Assembly: GCA_002338715.1 (NCBI GenBank)
Contig: DDIR01000146.1
Coordinates: 1-64,000, forward strand
Direction: 5' to 3'
DNA length: 64,000 nucleotides
DNA from: Phycisphaerales bacterium UBA1845
GTDB lineage: Bacteria; Planctomycetota; Phycisphaerae; UBA1845
Shown piece by piece: positions 1-9,752 of the stretch (position 1 is its first letter; each line of letters opens with the position of its first letter). A program made the position numbers and the translations under genes. Under the pieces are notes generated by a model that saw only the letters and a list, made by a program, of their open reading frames with translations, did no database searches and was not told the DNA's origin.

Positions 1-1352
1 ATGGCCCGCGAACTCATTTGCGCCCAGCCCGGGTGAATGCTGACGGCTTGCCAATGGGTCGGTATTTCCGGTGGGATTCGAATGGTGAGTTCGGCCACTG
101 AGCTCACCGTCGAGCCGCAGACGTTGGATACGACGACGTCATACATGCCCGCATCGCTCGATCCCGGATTGTCGATGGTCAGATTCATTGTTGTGGCCCC
201 GATGATTTCGCTTCCGGATCCGGTTGGCCCGTCGATCAAGTCAACGCCGTCTTTTCGCCATTGATAACTCAACGGTAGCCCACCAGTCGCCTCCACAGAG
301 AAACCGACGATCGTCCCCTCCCAGACGTCAACAGGCTCTGGGGCGATAGTGACTGTCGGACAAGGTGGGGTGTAAAGTTTCTCGACCAGATGCGTACCAG
401 TTGAATCATTCTCTCCGCCCATGGCATAAATATAGTTGCTGTTGTCTCGCACCGTCGCGAAGTGTCGGCGCGGCGTCAGCATGCTTGGGCCGGTAGACCA
501 TGTGCCCGTTTCCAGGTGGAGTACATAGACAGCGTTGGTTGTGCTGCCCGATCCAACCGGGCCCGTTTCGCCGCCCAGCACGTAGATGCGTTCGTCGGCT
601 CCAAGGACCGCTCGATGTCCAGTCAATCCAGCGGGCATGTCGTTGATCGCGGACCATGTGTCACCAGCGATGTCGTACTGGAAAACGGATGCGAGGCGTG
701 TGCCTGCGAATTCATCGTATCCCCCAAGCACCAGAATATGACCGCGGTCGTCGTAAACAGCGGCTGCATCGGCGACTGGAAAAGGGAGCGGGGCGATCGG
801 TGTCCACATATCGGTGGCGCCGTCATATCGTTCGGCGTGGGCGCTGTTGGGTTGACTTTGATTCGCGTCAGCACCGGGTCCGCCACCAAGTGAATAGATT
901 CGATTTGTTGAATCCGTCGCCCACGCAAAGTTGTCCTCTGGTGCCGCAGCGCTGCGATCTGCAACAGCCTGCGCCTGCCCTTCAATCGGGTCGTAAACGT
1001 AGGACGCACCCGGGTCGCCACCCGGATCGACGCCATCGACTCCGCCGAACACAATGATGCGGCCCAGTGAGTCGACTCCGGCTCCTTGGCGCACGACGCG
1101 TCCCTCGGCAAACGGTCCGACACTCCACGACGAATCGCCGGGCAACAAAAAGTGAACGGGCGTGTCTTTGTCACCATCCGTGCCCAGCGGTAGTCCGCCG
1201 ATTACGAAGAGCGTCCCATCGACGTTGAGACCAGCCGCGAATGAGCGTGCCTGACCGGTGTCGGGGAATTCAGGCGCAGGTTCCCACGCAAGGGTCGAAG
1301 TGGTTGTGATGATCGAAATAAGCAAGGCAACACGGAATTCCGAGATTTTCAT
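1..1352 (-). CDS. Secreted kelch-repeat protein with Ig-like domain (C-terminus beyond window)
   Basis: The minus-strand frame is open from an ATG at 1352 to the window edge (450 codons, no stop), so the C-terminus is missing. The N-terminus (MKISEFRVALLISIITTTST) is a signal peptide ending near LAW. Residues of about 25-325 carry kelch-type repeats with recurring IVFGG, LVLGGYDE, YVLGGE and YAMGGEN strands next to W-containing strands, which predicts a beta-propeller. An immunoglobulin-like domain follows at about 330-425 (SYQWRKDG, then SDAGMYDVVVSNVCG). Such proteins are exported and usually bind ligands or partners; no catalytic motif is visible. A terminal sorting or dockerin module may lie outside the window. 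The gene runs in the same direction as the nine-heme cytochrome, which lies upstream of it in transcription order with about 110 bases between them. Confidence 0.85.
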   Translation of the reverse strand, partial: MKISEFRVALLISIITTTSTLAWEPAPEFPDTGQARSFAAGLNVDGTLFVIGGLPLGTDGDKDTPVHFLLPGDSSWSVGPFAEGRVVRQGAGVDSLGRIIVFGGVDGVDPGGDPGASYVYDPIEGQAQAVADRSAAAPEDNFAWATDSTNRIYSLGGGPGADANQSQPNSAHAERYDGATDMWTPIAPLPFPVADAAAVYDDRGHILVLGGYDEFAGTRLASVFQYDIAGDTWSAINDMPAGLTGHRAVLGADERIYVLGGETGPVGSGSTTNAVYVLHLETGTWSTGPSMLTPRRHFATVRDNSNYIYAMGGENDSTGTHLVEKLYTPPCPTVTIAPEPVDVWEGTIVGFSVEATGGLPLSYQWRKDGVDLIDGPTGSGSEIIGATTMNLTIDNPGSSDAGMYDVVVSNVCGSTVSSVAELTIRIPPEIPTHWQAVSIHPGWAQMSSRA

Positions 1353-1463
1353 TCTGCTGTTCGCTCCATTGATGTTGTCTCGACCACAATTGCGTACGAG
1401 GGCAAGTGCGCTACGTCTTGACGCTTGCGAATCGTGAACCAAATACTTGAAGAGACGGTGTGC

Positions 1464-4166
1464 CTAGTCGTCTCCAAAACTCTTTGCCAGGCTATGACAC
1501 AAATCGCATGAGACGATGGTGCCCGCGCTCAGTGTTGCGCGGACCCTTCCCTCACCATCACGCAGGATTCGATTGACCGGAACCCGCGCAAGGCGCGTCC
1601 CCAAGTGGTCGGCACCGTGGCATGGGGCACAACGATCCGGGCCTCCTTCGTTCTCCGCAAACTCGCCGTGCCACCCATCGCCTTCACCCTTGATCCATTG
1701 CGGGTCATTGACGGGGTGCATACCGTGAGGACCGTTCAGTGTTCCGTTCGGGAATGCGTTGTTTCCGTGACATACGGAGCACTCGCGAATCGGGCCCACG
1801 TATCCTTGCAGTTGAATCGCCGGCACATTGTCATTGGCATTGACATCGCGGTGCGGCCAAATCGCGTGGGGACTTCCATGACATGATTCGCACGCAACAT
1901 TGGCGTGGGTGTCGAGGCTGTTTCGATATAACGTGTTTGCATTTTCAGCAAAGCGTGTCGTAACGGGTGCAAGGGGTGTCGCCGAAGGATCTTGCGGATT
2001 GTATGCTACCGACAAGACCGGATCACTGCCTCGCCCCGTATGACACGAACCACACTTGGGTTCATCAGCCCAGGGTTCACGCACGTGACCGGTCAGCAGC
2101 GGATACGCGCCGCCGACAGACAACATCCCACCATGACAACTCACGCAGGTTTGACCCGCAGTGTACATCACGCCGCGGAAGCACTGCGTGACTTTGCCCG
2201 GGTGGCACTTGAAGCAGTTGTCTTCCATGGGCGTATCGATACCGACCGGAATCAAAGGCATCTCGCCCGGCTGGGGGTTGGCTGGATCGATGAGCACCGG
2301 TTCACCGAGAAAATCTCGAATCAAATCACCTTGCGAATCGACTTGCAGTTTCCCGTGAAATCCGTGGGCAACTTGCGACATGCTATCCAGCGCAGGGTCG
2401 CCACCTGGACCGCCGACTTCCGCGAGCGCATTGGAGCGGTGGCACGTCGCGCACAGCAGCGGCAGATCGTCAGCCACCATCGTGGTGCCATGTTTGAAGT
2501 CGTGCAAAGCCAGCAGGTTGTGCTTGGCCGCGGTCTCTATATCAATGCGATCGGGACTGGGTGGTGCGACGTACGCCGGTCCATTGGTGCGAACCGATGG
2601 ATCTGCGCCCACGCCGCCCAATGTATGGCAATCGCGACAATCGACTTCAGTCGAAACTGGAACGACCGCGTCCGTGGTGGCCAGTACCGTTCCGGTCGCC
2701 GACTCGACGGCTTGAATGCGCATCAGCGGATAGGCATTGGGCCGACCGCGATCATCGACGGCTGTCATGGGAATACCCTGCGCGGTGAACCAATTCTTGG
2801 TGGTGATGAACTTGCCAAATTCCTGGGGATCGTTCGCAACATACGGTGAGGCGATACCGGGCATGAAGCGTCCGTGGTCGGGGTTGTCGATCGTCTGCAA
2901 CCCTTCGTCGGGCACGGGATTGAGTCCGGGTAGAAGAAGGGCGACAACGGAACTACCCGTGTTTTGGAACTCGTCCCAGAAGTCGGTCTTTCGCACCAGG
3001 GCGTCGCGCAGCGCTGTGCCAATAGGATAATTCTGACTCGTTGACGTGATTGAACCGGGCCCGACAGGGTCGTTGGGATTGGACGATGCCGAGTACATGA
3101 GTTCGATCCCGTTGGAATTCATGATCGTCGGTCGCGGAATTCCACCACCGGGTTTGCGAATGACCTGCGCGTTAACGGTGTTGAAGGGCGGAAGGATGCT
3201 CATCGGATACGACGACAAATCCGCGCAGTGCATCCCGAGGTCGTTGAATGCGAAAACAGTGTAGCCCGCACCACCAGCGCCGACTTCACCCGGTGCTGGT
3301 TGCTGCGGTACCATGGGAGGCGGACCCTCGGGCGGCAATCCCACTTCGACCACCACGGAGTCTGTGCATCGCGCCCCCTGATCGTCCGTAACGATGAACC
3401 GCACGAGGAAGCTGCCGTTGTTCCAGTCAAAGGTGATCGCACCGGGACTGGCGACCTTTGGCCGAACGTCTGCGCCACCCCCCATGTCCCATTCGTACGT
3501 CAGCGTTCCCCCTTCAGGATCACTGCCCTCGCCACTGAAGAAGGCCGACTCACCCAGGTCGAGTGACACGCATGTCGAAGGCGACAGGATGGCGCAGAGC
3601 GGCGCAAGGTTTCCGCCATTCGGCTCGCTGCAAAACGTTGGAGCGCCGGTCACATCTTTTCGCGAACACCGCTGACCGATTTCGATCCGAACTCGACAAG
3701 GAATGTCGAAGGGACCGTTGACTTCAAATTCAAAGCTGCCCTGGCTTTGGGTTTGAATCTGCGAATCGATCAGTTGACCGGTCAGGTCATCAAACAATTC
3801 GACGGTGGGATTGGCAATTCCAACATTGTAGTTTCCCGTGACCGTCAACCGGTTGTCGCCGTTGTTGAAGTTGGCTGACGTGATGTTGACCATCGACGGC
3901 AAGTCCCTTTGAAACTGGGCGAAGTCTTCAAGGTCCACGTCAAGGTCATCATCGGCGTCGAGTGCGCCGCATCCGACGCCAATCGGTCCGCCATTGGGAC
4001 CTGTCAAGCAAGCGCTCAAGTCCGTAAAGCAGCCGGAAACTTCACCCGCCTGGCTGAACTTCGGCGCCGCGGCGACTGCCGTGAACAGCGATGCCAGGAC
4101 GCAGGCGGTGGCTTGCGATTGCCCGCGTGACCACGATTTAAGGCGATAGTGCACGATCAGCGACAT
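1464..4166 (-). CDS. Secreted nine-heme cytochrome c with PKD domain and N-terminal calcium-loop motif
   Basis: Nine CxxCH heme-binding motifs lie between about residues 508 and 890 (CRDCH, CATCH, CFKCH, CVSCH, CGSCH, CESCH, CSVCH, CAPCH, CDLCH), so this is a multiheme c-type cytochrome for periplasmic or extracellular electron transfer. I chose ATG 4166 because it follows GGAGG at an 8-base spacing and opens straight into a signal peptide ending near AAAPKFSQA. The frame also extends upstream to 4271. After the signal comes a single dockerin-like loop (DADDDLDVDLEDFAQFQ, about 60-90), unusual because such modules are normally C-terminal. A PKD-like beta-sandwich sits at about 190-275 (GSDPEGGTLTYEWDMGGG). 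No catalytic domain was recognised, so electron acceptor or storage roles are both possible. Confidence 0.9.
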   Translation of the reverse strand: MSLIVHYRLKSWSRGQSQATACVLASLFTAVAAAPKFSQAGEVSGCFTDLSACLTGPNGGPIGVGCGALDADDDLDVDLEDFAQFQRDLPSMVNITSANFNNGDNRLTVTGNYNVGIANPTVELFDDLTGQLIDSQIQTQSQGSFEFEVNGPFDIPCRVRIEIGQRCSRKDVTGAPTFCSEPNGGNLAPLCAILSPSTCVSLDLGESAFFSGEGSDPEGGTLTYEWDMGGGADVRPKVASPGAITFDWNNGSFLVRFIVTDDQGARCTDSVVVEVGLPPEGPPPMVPQQPAPGEVGAGGAGYTVFAFNDLGMHCADLSSYPMSILPPFNTVNAQVIRKPGGGIPRPTIMNSNGIELMYSASSNPNDPVGPGSITSTSQNYPIGTALRDALVRKTDFWDEFQNTGSSVVALLLPGLNPVPDEGLQTIDNPDHGRFMPGIASPYVANDPQEFGKFITTKNWFTAQGIPMTAVDDRGRPNAYPLMRIQAVESATGTVLATTDAVVPVSTEVDCRDCHTLGGVGADPSVRTNGPAYVAPPSPDRIDIETAAKHNLLALHDFKHGTTMVADDLPLLCATCHRSNALAEVGGPGGDPALDSMSQVAHGFHGKLQVDSQGDLIRDFLGEPVLIDPANPQPGEMPLIPVGIDTPMEDNCFKCHPGKVTQCFRGVMYTAGQTCVSCHGGMLSVGGAYPLLTGHVREPWADEPKCGSCHTGRGSDPVLSVAYNPQDPSATPLAPVTTRFAENANTLYRNSLDTHANVACESCHGSPHAIWPHRDVNANDNVPAIQLQGYVGPIRECSVCHGNNAFPNGTLNGPHGMHPVNDPQWIKGEGDGWHGEFAENEGGPDRCAPCHGADHLGTRLARVPVNRILRDGEGRVRATLSAGTIVSCDLCHSLAKSFGDD

Positions 4167-4391
4167 TTGAGGAGCCTCCGGTTTCAAGTTCGAGGAACGC
4201 CTGCGGATGAATTCAGGATATCGGACCCGCATAAGGATTGTCCTACCATGCCTTGTTTGAAGGGTGCACACCAGCTTCCTTAGTGGGTTCTAAGGATCGC
4301 TTGGGGAATGGGGCGGGGTTCTGGTATTCTTGTCATAACGTGACTGGCGGGTGGTGCCTGTCGGCTGCGATACCGGAGGGGGCGTGATCAG

Positions 4392-5117
4392 GTGGAACAA
4401 GCGGTGACACTGCAAGACACTGAATGCAAGTTGCAGGTACTCGTCGTTGAAGACGACGCCCATGTTGCCGAAGCCGTGCAGCGATCATTTCTTCAACATC
4501 AAATTCGCGTCGAACACGCCGATACGCTTTCGAAAGCCCGAGCGCTGCTCGATGGGCGCAAGCGATTTGACGCACTCATACTCGATCTGAACTTGCCGGA
4601 TGGCAGCGGGCTTGATCTGGCGCAGCGGTGTCGCGATCGAGGACTTGACGTTCCGATCATCATGGTCACAGCCCGCGACGCCATCAAGGATCGCATTGCG
4701 GGATTGCAGCGCGGAGCCGACGACTATCTCTGCAAACCGTTTTCCGTGGAAGAACTGGTCGCCCGTCTCGGCGCGGTCATGCGCCGAATTCGCCCGGATG
4801 CGGAACACGTGCTGCACTACGCCGATGTCGAACTTGATTTGATGAAACGGGAAGTGCGACGCGGTGAATTGCGTGCGACGTTATCGGTACGCGAAATGGA
4901 CCTCTTCGCTTACTACATCAAGCATGCCGAGCAGAACATGCGAAAAGCCGACATCCTTCGCGACGTCTGGGGCGGAGACGATGAACACGACGAGAATCTG
5001 TTGCAGGTCTACACCAACTACCTGCGCAACAAAACTGAGCAAGGCATTAAACCACGCATCATCCACACGGTGCGAGGGTTCGGTTATGTGCTAGCCGCTG
5101 AACCGCCCATGGTTTAA
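4392..5117 (+). CDS. OmpR/PhoB-family two-component response regulator
   Basis: This is a 241-residue transcription factor. The N-terminal receiver domain (about 15-130) has the acidic pair VVEDD, the phospho-acceptor aspartate in ALILDLNLPDGSG, the conserved threonine in IIMVTARD and the lysine in YLCKPF. The C-terminal winged helix (about 140-236) ends in the family signature HTVRGFGYVL. The start is a GTG at 4392, with GGAGG about 12 bases upstream. It is divergent from the nine-heme cytochrome, and its stop lies 5 bases before the next secreted protein. It may regulate either neighbour or act with the histidine kinase at 7588, but no operator is obvious. Confidence 0.93.
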   Translation: MEQAVTLQDTECKLQVLVVEDDAHVAEAVQRSFLQHQIRVEHADTLSKARALLDGRKRFDALILDLNLPDGSGLDLAQRCRDRGLDVPIIMVTARDAIKDRIAGLQRGADDYLCKPFSVEELVARLGAVMRRIRPDAEHVLHYADVELDLMKREVRRGELRATLSVREMDLFAYYIKHAEQNMRKADILRDVWGGDDEHDENLLQVYTNYLRNKTEQGIKPRIIHTVRGFGYVLAAEPPMV

Positions 5118-5122
5118 CGAGA

Positions 5123-6679
5123 ATGATTGCAATGGCGCCCACCCCCTCTCAATTCAAACGCGGTAGCCGCCGGGGTCGGGATTCGTTTGCCATCACCGTG
5201 ACGAGGCTCGCGTTGGTTGTCGTGATGTTGATGGCCTCAATGTCACGCGCCCAGTCATCGGGACAATCACAACTGTTGGTCGATCCACCGTACGACGTTG
5301 CGCCGAGACCGACCGATCCGGGCCGTACTGCTGCATTCAATCCGGATCTACATCACTTGGTCGAACTCGTCAGCATCGAGACGGGGCGCTGGACACCAAC
5401 CAACCCGCAGGTCGATTTGTTCGACGGTTCATTCACGCCCGGTGGCGTCTTCTTTCGGATGGACGTGACGGTGGCTGGTTTGATTAATCCGCCGGGTCCC
5501 AATGACTTTTCCAGCTTTGATCCATTTCGCTATGGCCAACACCCGGTGTATGGATTCATCGAAGTCGATATGGACGACGACAACCAGTCCGGTGGAGAGG
5601 TTGAAGCGCCTGAGTTTCGCTTTCTGGCGAACGTGGCGCGGTTTGGCGGCTTGCTGGCTGGCGCAGCATATCACGATCGACAGGCTTCAAACGATTCTGA
5701 TTTGGACGGCAACTTTGTGAGCAAGCCTTATGTCGAACGACATGGCGAGGAGTTTCACCTGGCATTTCTTGGCGGATTGTTTGGTGACGGCGACGTCACC
5801 GAAATCGTAGGGAATGGCGACCTTAACTTTGATGTTGATGAAGAGTGGATCATTGACGGCAGTTGGTTTCATCGGGCACACGGTTTTGAGCCATTTAGTA
5901 TCGCTGCAGGCGGTTCCGTTCCGGGCGAGTACGCACCTGAATCAACGATTCGATTTGCGCACGACTGCACCTCTGATCTGACGTTGATATCGCTGGTCTT
6001 CCCGTTGACCAATGGTGCGTGGGCCATGCAGCATGGAATGCCGGCGGAGCCGATGAACCACGACCCCAGCGATCAATCCTCGATCAACGAGGCGCTGCGC
6101 GACCTCGTGATCAGCGCGGAAGTTGTGGAGATATTCCCGACAGGAATGCCGGAAGAAGTGCTCATTCTCCCCTGGGATGACCAGTCGCCCGGACAGTTTC
6201 TGGATGCGACGCAGTGGCGGATCACGGCGCTGCTTGGTTCCGCTTACACCGATTTGGGCGGATATTTTGTCTGGACGGACGTGTATCCCAATCCTGTCCG
6301 GGGTGACATCAATGGCGAAAATGGCGCCAGCGAAGACGACAGGGATGAAATTGAAAATGAAATCGACGATCACGACGGCGACGACGGTGTTCTCGACGAC
6401 CGCGTCGTGCTCGATGATTTTGCGGCAGAGTTTTCCGTTCTCGATCTCAACCAAGATGGGGTAATTGACCCAACCGACATCTTGTTGGTCTCGAAAGTCG
6501 GGGATGAAGACGATGACGGGGATATCGATTTGCGTGATTTCGCCCGCTTCCAGCAGTGCTTCGGTGAATCGGGCGCGCTAGGTGGGTGTGCGCGGCTGGA
6601 CTTGAACGCCGATCAAACCGTTGATAACGGCGATGCCGGTTGGTTTGTGAACGTGATGACCGGACCGACAGGTTTCTGA
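5123..6679 (+). CDS. Secreted protein with C-terminal dockerin-like calcium loops
   Basis: A 518-residue protein with an N-terminal signal sequence (hydrophobic stretch ALVVVMLMASMS, then SRAQ). The middle has no family I recognise; it is acidic and beta-rich in appearance. Residues of about 400-518 hold a very acidic linker (DRDEIENEIDDHDGDDG) followed by calcium-loop motifs DLNQDGVID, DEDDDGDIDLRDFARFQQCF and DLNADQTVDNGD. The cysteine-bounded insert between loops is shared with other proteins in this window. It starts 5 bases after the response regulator, so the two are probably co-transcribed. Function unknown; it is most likely an exported or surface protein. Confidence 0.82.
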   Translation: MIAMAPTPSQFKRGSRRGRDSFAITVTRLALVVVMLMASMSRAQSSGQSQLLVDPPYDVAPRPTDPGRTAAFNPDLHHLVELVSIETGRWTPTNPQVDLFDGSFTPGGVFFRMDVTVAGLINPPGPNDFSSFDPFRYGQHPVYGFIEVDMDDDNQSGGEVEAPEFRFLANVARFGGLLAGAAYHDRQASNDSDLDGNFVSKPYVERHGEEFHLAFLGGLFGDGDVTEIVGNGDLNFDVDEEWIIDGSWFHRAHGFEPFSIAAGGSVPGEYAPESTIRFAHDCTSDLTLISLVFPLTNGAWAMQHGMPAEPMNHDPSDQSSINEALRDLVISAEVVEIFPTGMPEEVLILPWDDQSPGQFLDATQWRITALLGSAYTDLGGYFVWTDVYPNPVRGDINGENGASEDDRDEIENEIDDHDGDDGVLDDRVVLDDFAAEFSVLDLNQDGVIDPTDILLVSKVGDEDDDGDIDLRDFARFQQCFGESGALGGCARLDLNADQTVDNGDAGWFVNVMTGPTGF

Positions 6680-6724
6680 ATGCGACCTTCATAGTCTTTC
6701 CCGGGCAAAGATATTTGGAGTACA

Positions 6725-7567
6725 ATGCGACGCATGGCCCCCTTGCCAGCAACATCATGTCGCGATGAGCCCGCGCGCTGCGACGCGCGCCGCGCCGTAT
6801 CGCATTCTGCCAGCGCATTTACGCTCGTCGAATTGCTCGTGGTGATGGCCGTCATTGCAATCTTGATCAGCATCCTCATTCCGGCTCTTCGCTCGGTACG
6901 CGGACAAGCACGAAAGCTCCACTGCGCTGCAAACCTGCGAAACATCACCGTCGAGTTTCAGTATTTCGCAGACGGTACATCGGCGGCTGGCCAGGGTGAC
7001 AGCGAGTCTCTCGGTCCGAATCGATTTCACATCAACGACTTCCAGGACCAGATGTACGGTCTCGACGAATTCTGGGACCGCAAGGATGAACCGACCGGAA
7101 CGCTTCAAATCGGTAAACAGGTCACAATGTGCCCGGCTGGTTCGGCGAAGCTGCTGGAGAAGCGCAAGGGTTTTCCCTGCGGTCATCAAGCGCTGAGTCC
7201 GCCGGAAGGAATCTCCATCGCGTTCAACATGCGCCTGTATCGCGGGACTTTGAAGCTTGGAAGCACAACCGTTCTCGCGCCCGTTTCGGTCACGAGTGTG
7301 CGCAGCGCAATCTTGAATCGCCCCTACGTCCCGCTGGTGATGGATGTGGATGGTGAAGCGGTTGTTGCCGGCGGTGGTGATCCTTTCTACATCGCACCTT
7401 CGATCCAATCGCCCGGTGATCCGTATTCAGCCGACCGATTCTGGACGCCCAGCAAGCGCCACTCGGGCCAAACCAACGTCGCCTTCGTCGGCGGTCACGT
7501 CTTATCGAGCACCAACCCAGAATCCGAAGTCTGGAATTGGTCTTACACCGCCCAAGTCGGCGACTAG
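6725..7567 (+). CDS. Prepilin-type N-terminal cleavage/methylation protein (pseudopilin-like)
   Basis: Residues of about 25-55 carry the type IV prepilin signature SAFTLVELLVVMAVIAIL, with the conserved Glu at position +5 after the cleavage site and a single hydrophobic helix. The C-terminus has RHSGQTNVAFVGGHV, a variant of the H-x9-DG motif typical of the very numerous planctomycete pseudopilins. The residue before the cleavage site is Ala rather than the usual Gly, which prepilin peptidases tolerate in some substrates. GGAG lies 5 bases before the ATG. It ends 20 bases before the histidine kinase. No secretion ATPase or other pilus gene is near, so its apparatus is encoded elsewhere. Confidence 0.88.
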   Translation: MRRMAPLPATSCRDEPARCDARRAVSHSASAFTLVELLVVMAVIAILISILIPALRSVRGQARKLHCAANLRNITVEFQYFADGTSAAGQGDSESLGPNRFHINDFQDQMYGLDEFWDRKDEPTGTLQIGKQVTMCPAGSAKLLEKRKGFPCGHQALSPPEGISIAFNMRLYRGTLKLGSTTVLAPVSVTSVRSAILNRPYVPLVMDVDGEAVVAGGGDPFYIAPSIQSPGDPYSADRFWTPSKRHSGQTNVAFVGGHVLSSTNPESEVWNWSYTAQVGD

Positions 7568-7587
7568 CGCAATTCGGGTGATTCTTC

Positions 7588-9480
7588 ATGTCTCTTAGGA
7601 AGCGGTTGATCTGGGTGCACGCTGCTTTTGCCGTGTTCGCCCTCGCAGCCGCCGTCGCAACGGTTTATGCGGTGCGGTTCCAGGTTCGCCAGGCGGCGAT
7701 GCATTTTGAACAACATACCAGTGAAATCGGGCACGTTGACGATTGTCGCGCCGACATCCAGTCGCTCGACGTCCATTTGCACGAGTTGATTTCCGGAGCG
7801 CGCCTCCCGGATGATGACTTTGCAACGGAAGTCGAAAGCACATTGACCCGATTGCGCGATGTCGCCCAGTTTGCGTCGGTGCGTGGAACGCGCAAGCGGG
7901 GCGAATTCGCCGATTTGATCGCGAGGTTGGAGGGCCGTATCGACCGCATCATCGCGCTGGTGCGAAGCGAAGATCTTGTCGCTGCCCAGAATCTATTCAA
8001 AGCCGAAGTTGAGGGTGAATTACTCGGCCCAATCGACGAAGAACTCAACAAAATGCATCAAGCCGTCGAAGCGAGCAGGCAGGAAGGCAGCCTGGAACTC
8101 CTGGATCGAGATTCAAAACTTCTGGTCATCGCCGCGATGATCGGGATCGCGGGCGTCGCGCTGGTCGTGACCGGTATGCTTATCGTTCGTCGCCGACTCG
8201 TGCAACCGATTCAGAAACTGCAGGAGGCTGCACAAACATTCGCCGGCGGAGCGCTCGATCATCGCGTGAAGCTGCCGGTGCAGGACGAGTTGGGGGAACT
8301 GGCCAATGCGATGAACGGGATGGCCGCAGCGCTCTCCCGCTCGCAGCGAAAGTACCAAGGCTTGTTTGAGAATCTCCGTGATACCGTGGTAATCTGCGAT
8401 CGGTCGGGCGGCATACAGGAGTGTCACACCGGTGACACGAACTTGCTTATGTCATCCCATACCAATTGCGTTGGGCAAAATGTGTTTGAGCTCTGGCCGC
8501 GGTGGCAGCTTCACGGGCTCGGGTTTCGAGAACTGATTGCGAAGGTGCTGGATACGCAGGAGCCGCTCAGATTTTCTGACGCAACGATCACAACGAAAGA
8601 CGGAAAGGCCATACCGGTCGATGTGGTTGCGTATCGCGTGCACTACGCCGCTGAACCGTTTGCTGCGATCGTATTTCGAAATGTGACCGAGCGCCACAAC
8701 CTGCAAAAGACAGCGAGACGTGCGGACACGATGGAAGCCGCGGTAAACTTTGCACGCGGCATCGCCCACGATTTCAAGAATCTGCTTCACAGCGCCCAGG
8801 TGTCACTCGATGGCATTCGCGAAACGGCTCAGGAATCGGAAACGATCGATCGGGCCACCACGGCGATCGAAGCCTGCCGCCAAGCTGCAAATCTTTCACG
8901 TCGGTTGACCCGATTTTCGGCGGCTGACGAGGGCGAACCTGAGAGCGTCCACCTTGCTGAAACGGTTCGAATGATCCTGGACGCACTGGACGATGATTTG
9001 TTTGACCACATTGAAGTTAAGTTCAGTGCGGAGGTACGCGGACATGTACTGATGGATCGCGACCACCTGACTCAAATCGTTCTCAACCTGATTTACAACG
9101 CGATCGACGCGATGCCTGATGGGGGCACGATCGACGTCTCAATCAACACGGCATTGTTTGCGCACCCACTGACCGATCGTCCACCCACACCCCATCTGCT
9201 TTTGGCGATTGCGGATACGGGAAAGGGGATTGACGCAGCCGCCTTGGAGCATGTTTTTGAGCCGCTGTATTCCACCAAACCGCGCTCGGATGCCGGACCG
9301 CGCGGAATGGGTCTGGCGGTGGTCTATGCAGCCGTCAACCACGCGGGCGGATTCGTGCAAATTGAAAGCGCGCCAGGAGCCGGCACAACAGTGCGTGTGT
9401 TTCTTCCTGAAATTCCGCGCGCTGCGCGCCCGCTGGAGAAAGCCGGGCCCGACGGAACATCGGCGTCGCGGGATACCTGA
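7588..9480 (+). CDS. Membrane sensor histidine kinase (HAMP-PAS-HisKA-HATPase)
   Basis: This 630-residue kinase has an N-terminal transmembrane helix (about 7-29), a helical periplasmic sensor, a second transmembrane helix (about 175-197), a HAMP domain (about 200-250) and a PAS domain (about 255-370). The phospho-acceptor histidine is in RGIAHDFKNLLHS. The ATP-binding domain shows the N box (LNLIYNAIDAMPDGG), the G1 box (IADTGKGID), an F box (FEPLYSTK) and the G2 box (GPRGMGLAVVY). The AHDFKN form is typical of NtrB/hybrid-like kinases. Its partner could be the OmpR-type regulator at 4392, two genes upstream; this is inferred from position only. A short hairpin follows the stop. Confidence 0.93.
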   Translation: MSLRKRLIWVHAAFAVFALAAAVATVYAVRFQVRQAAMHFEQHTSEIGHVDDCRADIQSLDVHLHELISGARLPDDDFATEVESTLTRLRDVAQFASVRGTRKRGEFADLIARLEGRIDRIIALVRSEDLVAAQNLFKAEVEGELLGPIDEELNKMHQAVEASRQEGSLELLDRDSKLLVIAAMIGIAGVALVVTGMLIVRRRLVQPIQKLQEAAQTFAGGALDHRVKLPVQDELGELANAMNGMAAALSRSQRKYQGLFENLRDTVVICDRSGGIQECHTGDTNLLMSSHTNCVGQNVFELWPRWQLHGLGFRELIAKVLDTQEPLRFSDATITTKDGKAIPVDVVAYRVHYAAEPFAAIVFRNVTERHNLQKTARRADTMEAAVNFARGIAHDFKNLLHSAQVSLDGIRETAQESETIDRATTAIEACRQAANLSRRLTRFSAADEGEPESVHLAETVRMILDALDDDLFDHIEVKFSAEVRGHVLMDRDHLTQIVLNLIYNAIDAMPDGGTIDVSINTALFAHPLTDRPPTPHLLLAIADTGKGIDAAALEHVFEPLYSTKPRSDAGPRGMGLAVVYAAVNHAGGFVQIESAPGAGTTVRVFLPEIPRAARPLEKAGPDGTSASRDT

Positions 9481-9482
9481 TC

Positions 9483-9498
9483 GCCCAACCTTTTGGGC
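9483..9498 (+). terminator. Weak hairpin just after the histidine kinase stop
   Basis: GCCCAA CCTT TTGGGC forms a perfect 6-bp stem with a 4-base loop two bases after the stop codon. No U-tract follows, so it may slow or protect the transcript rather than terminate it. The rest of 9499-9752 holds no gene I can support. Confidence 0.3.
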
Positions 9499-9752
9499 CC
9501 AATCCCTTAATCTCGCCTAAGTAATCCGGCGTATTTCAAATCTCAGGCTAACCTTAATGTTGGTCAGATGTATTCATGTTTGAATCGTCTGGCATCCATG
9601 AAATTGCGACGCGCGCCCATTGTTGTGGAAGTCACATAGACAAAGAATCAGGTGGGTCTGGGAGGGAGTGGAGAGAAGATTGACACACTGCTGTTTCGTC
9701 AATCGTGAGAACATACCACACAAGGAACTCCAAAATTCAAAGGAGGACAAAA

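Noticed and set aside
1992..2849. Long plus-strand frame of 285 codons opposite the nine-heme cytochrome
   Set aside because: It is antisense to nine well-placed CxxCH motifs and has no family resemblance, so it is a shadow frame.
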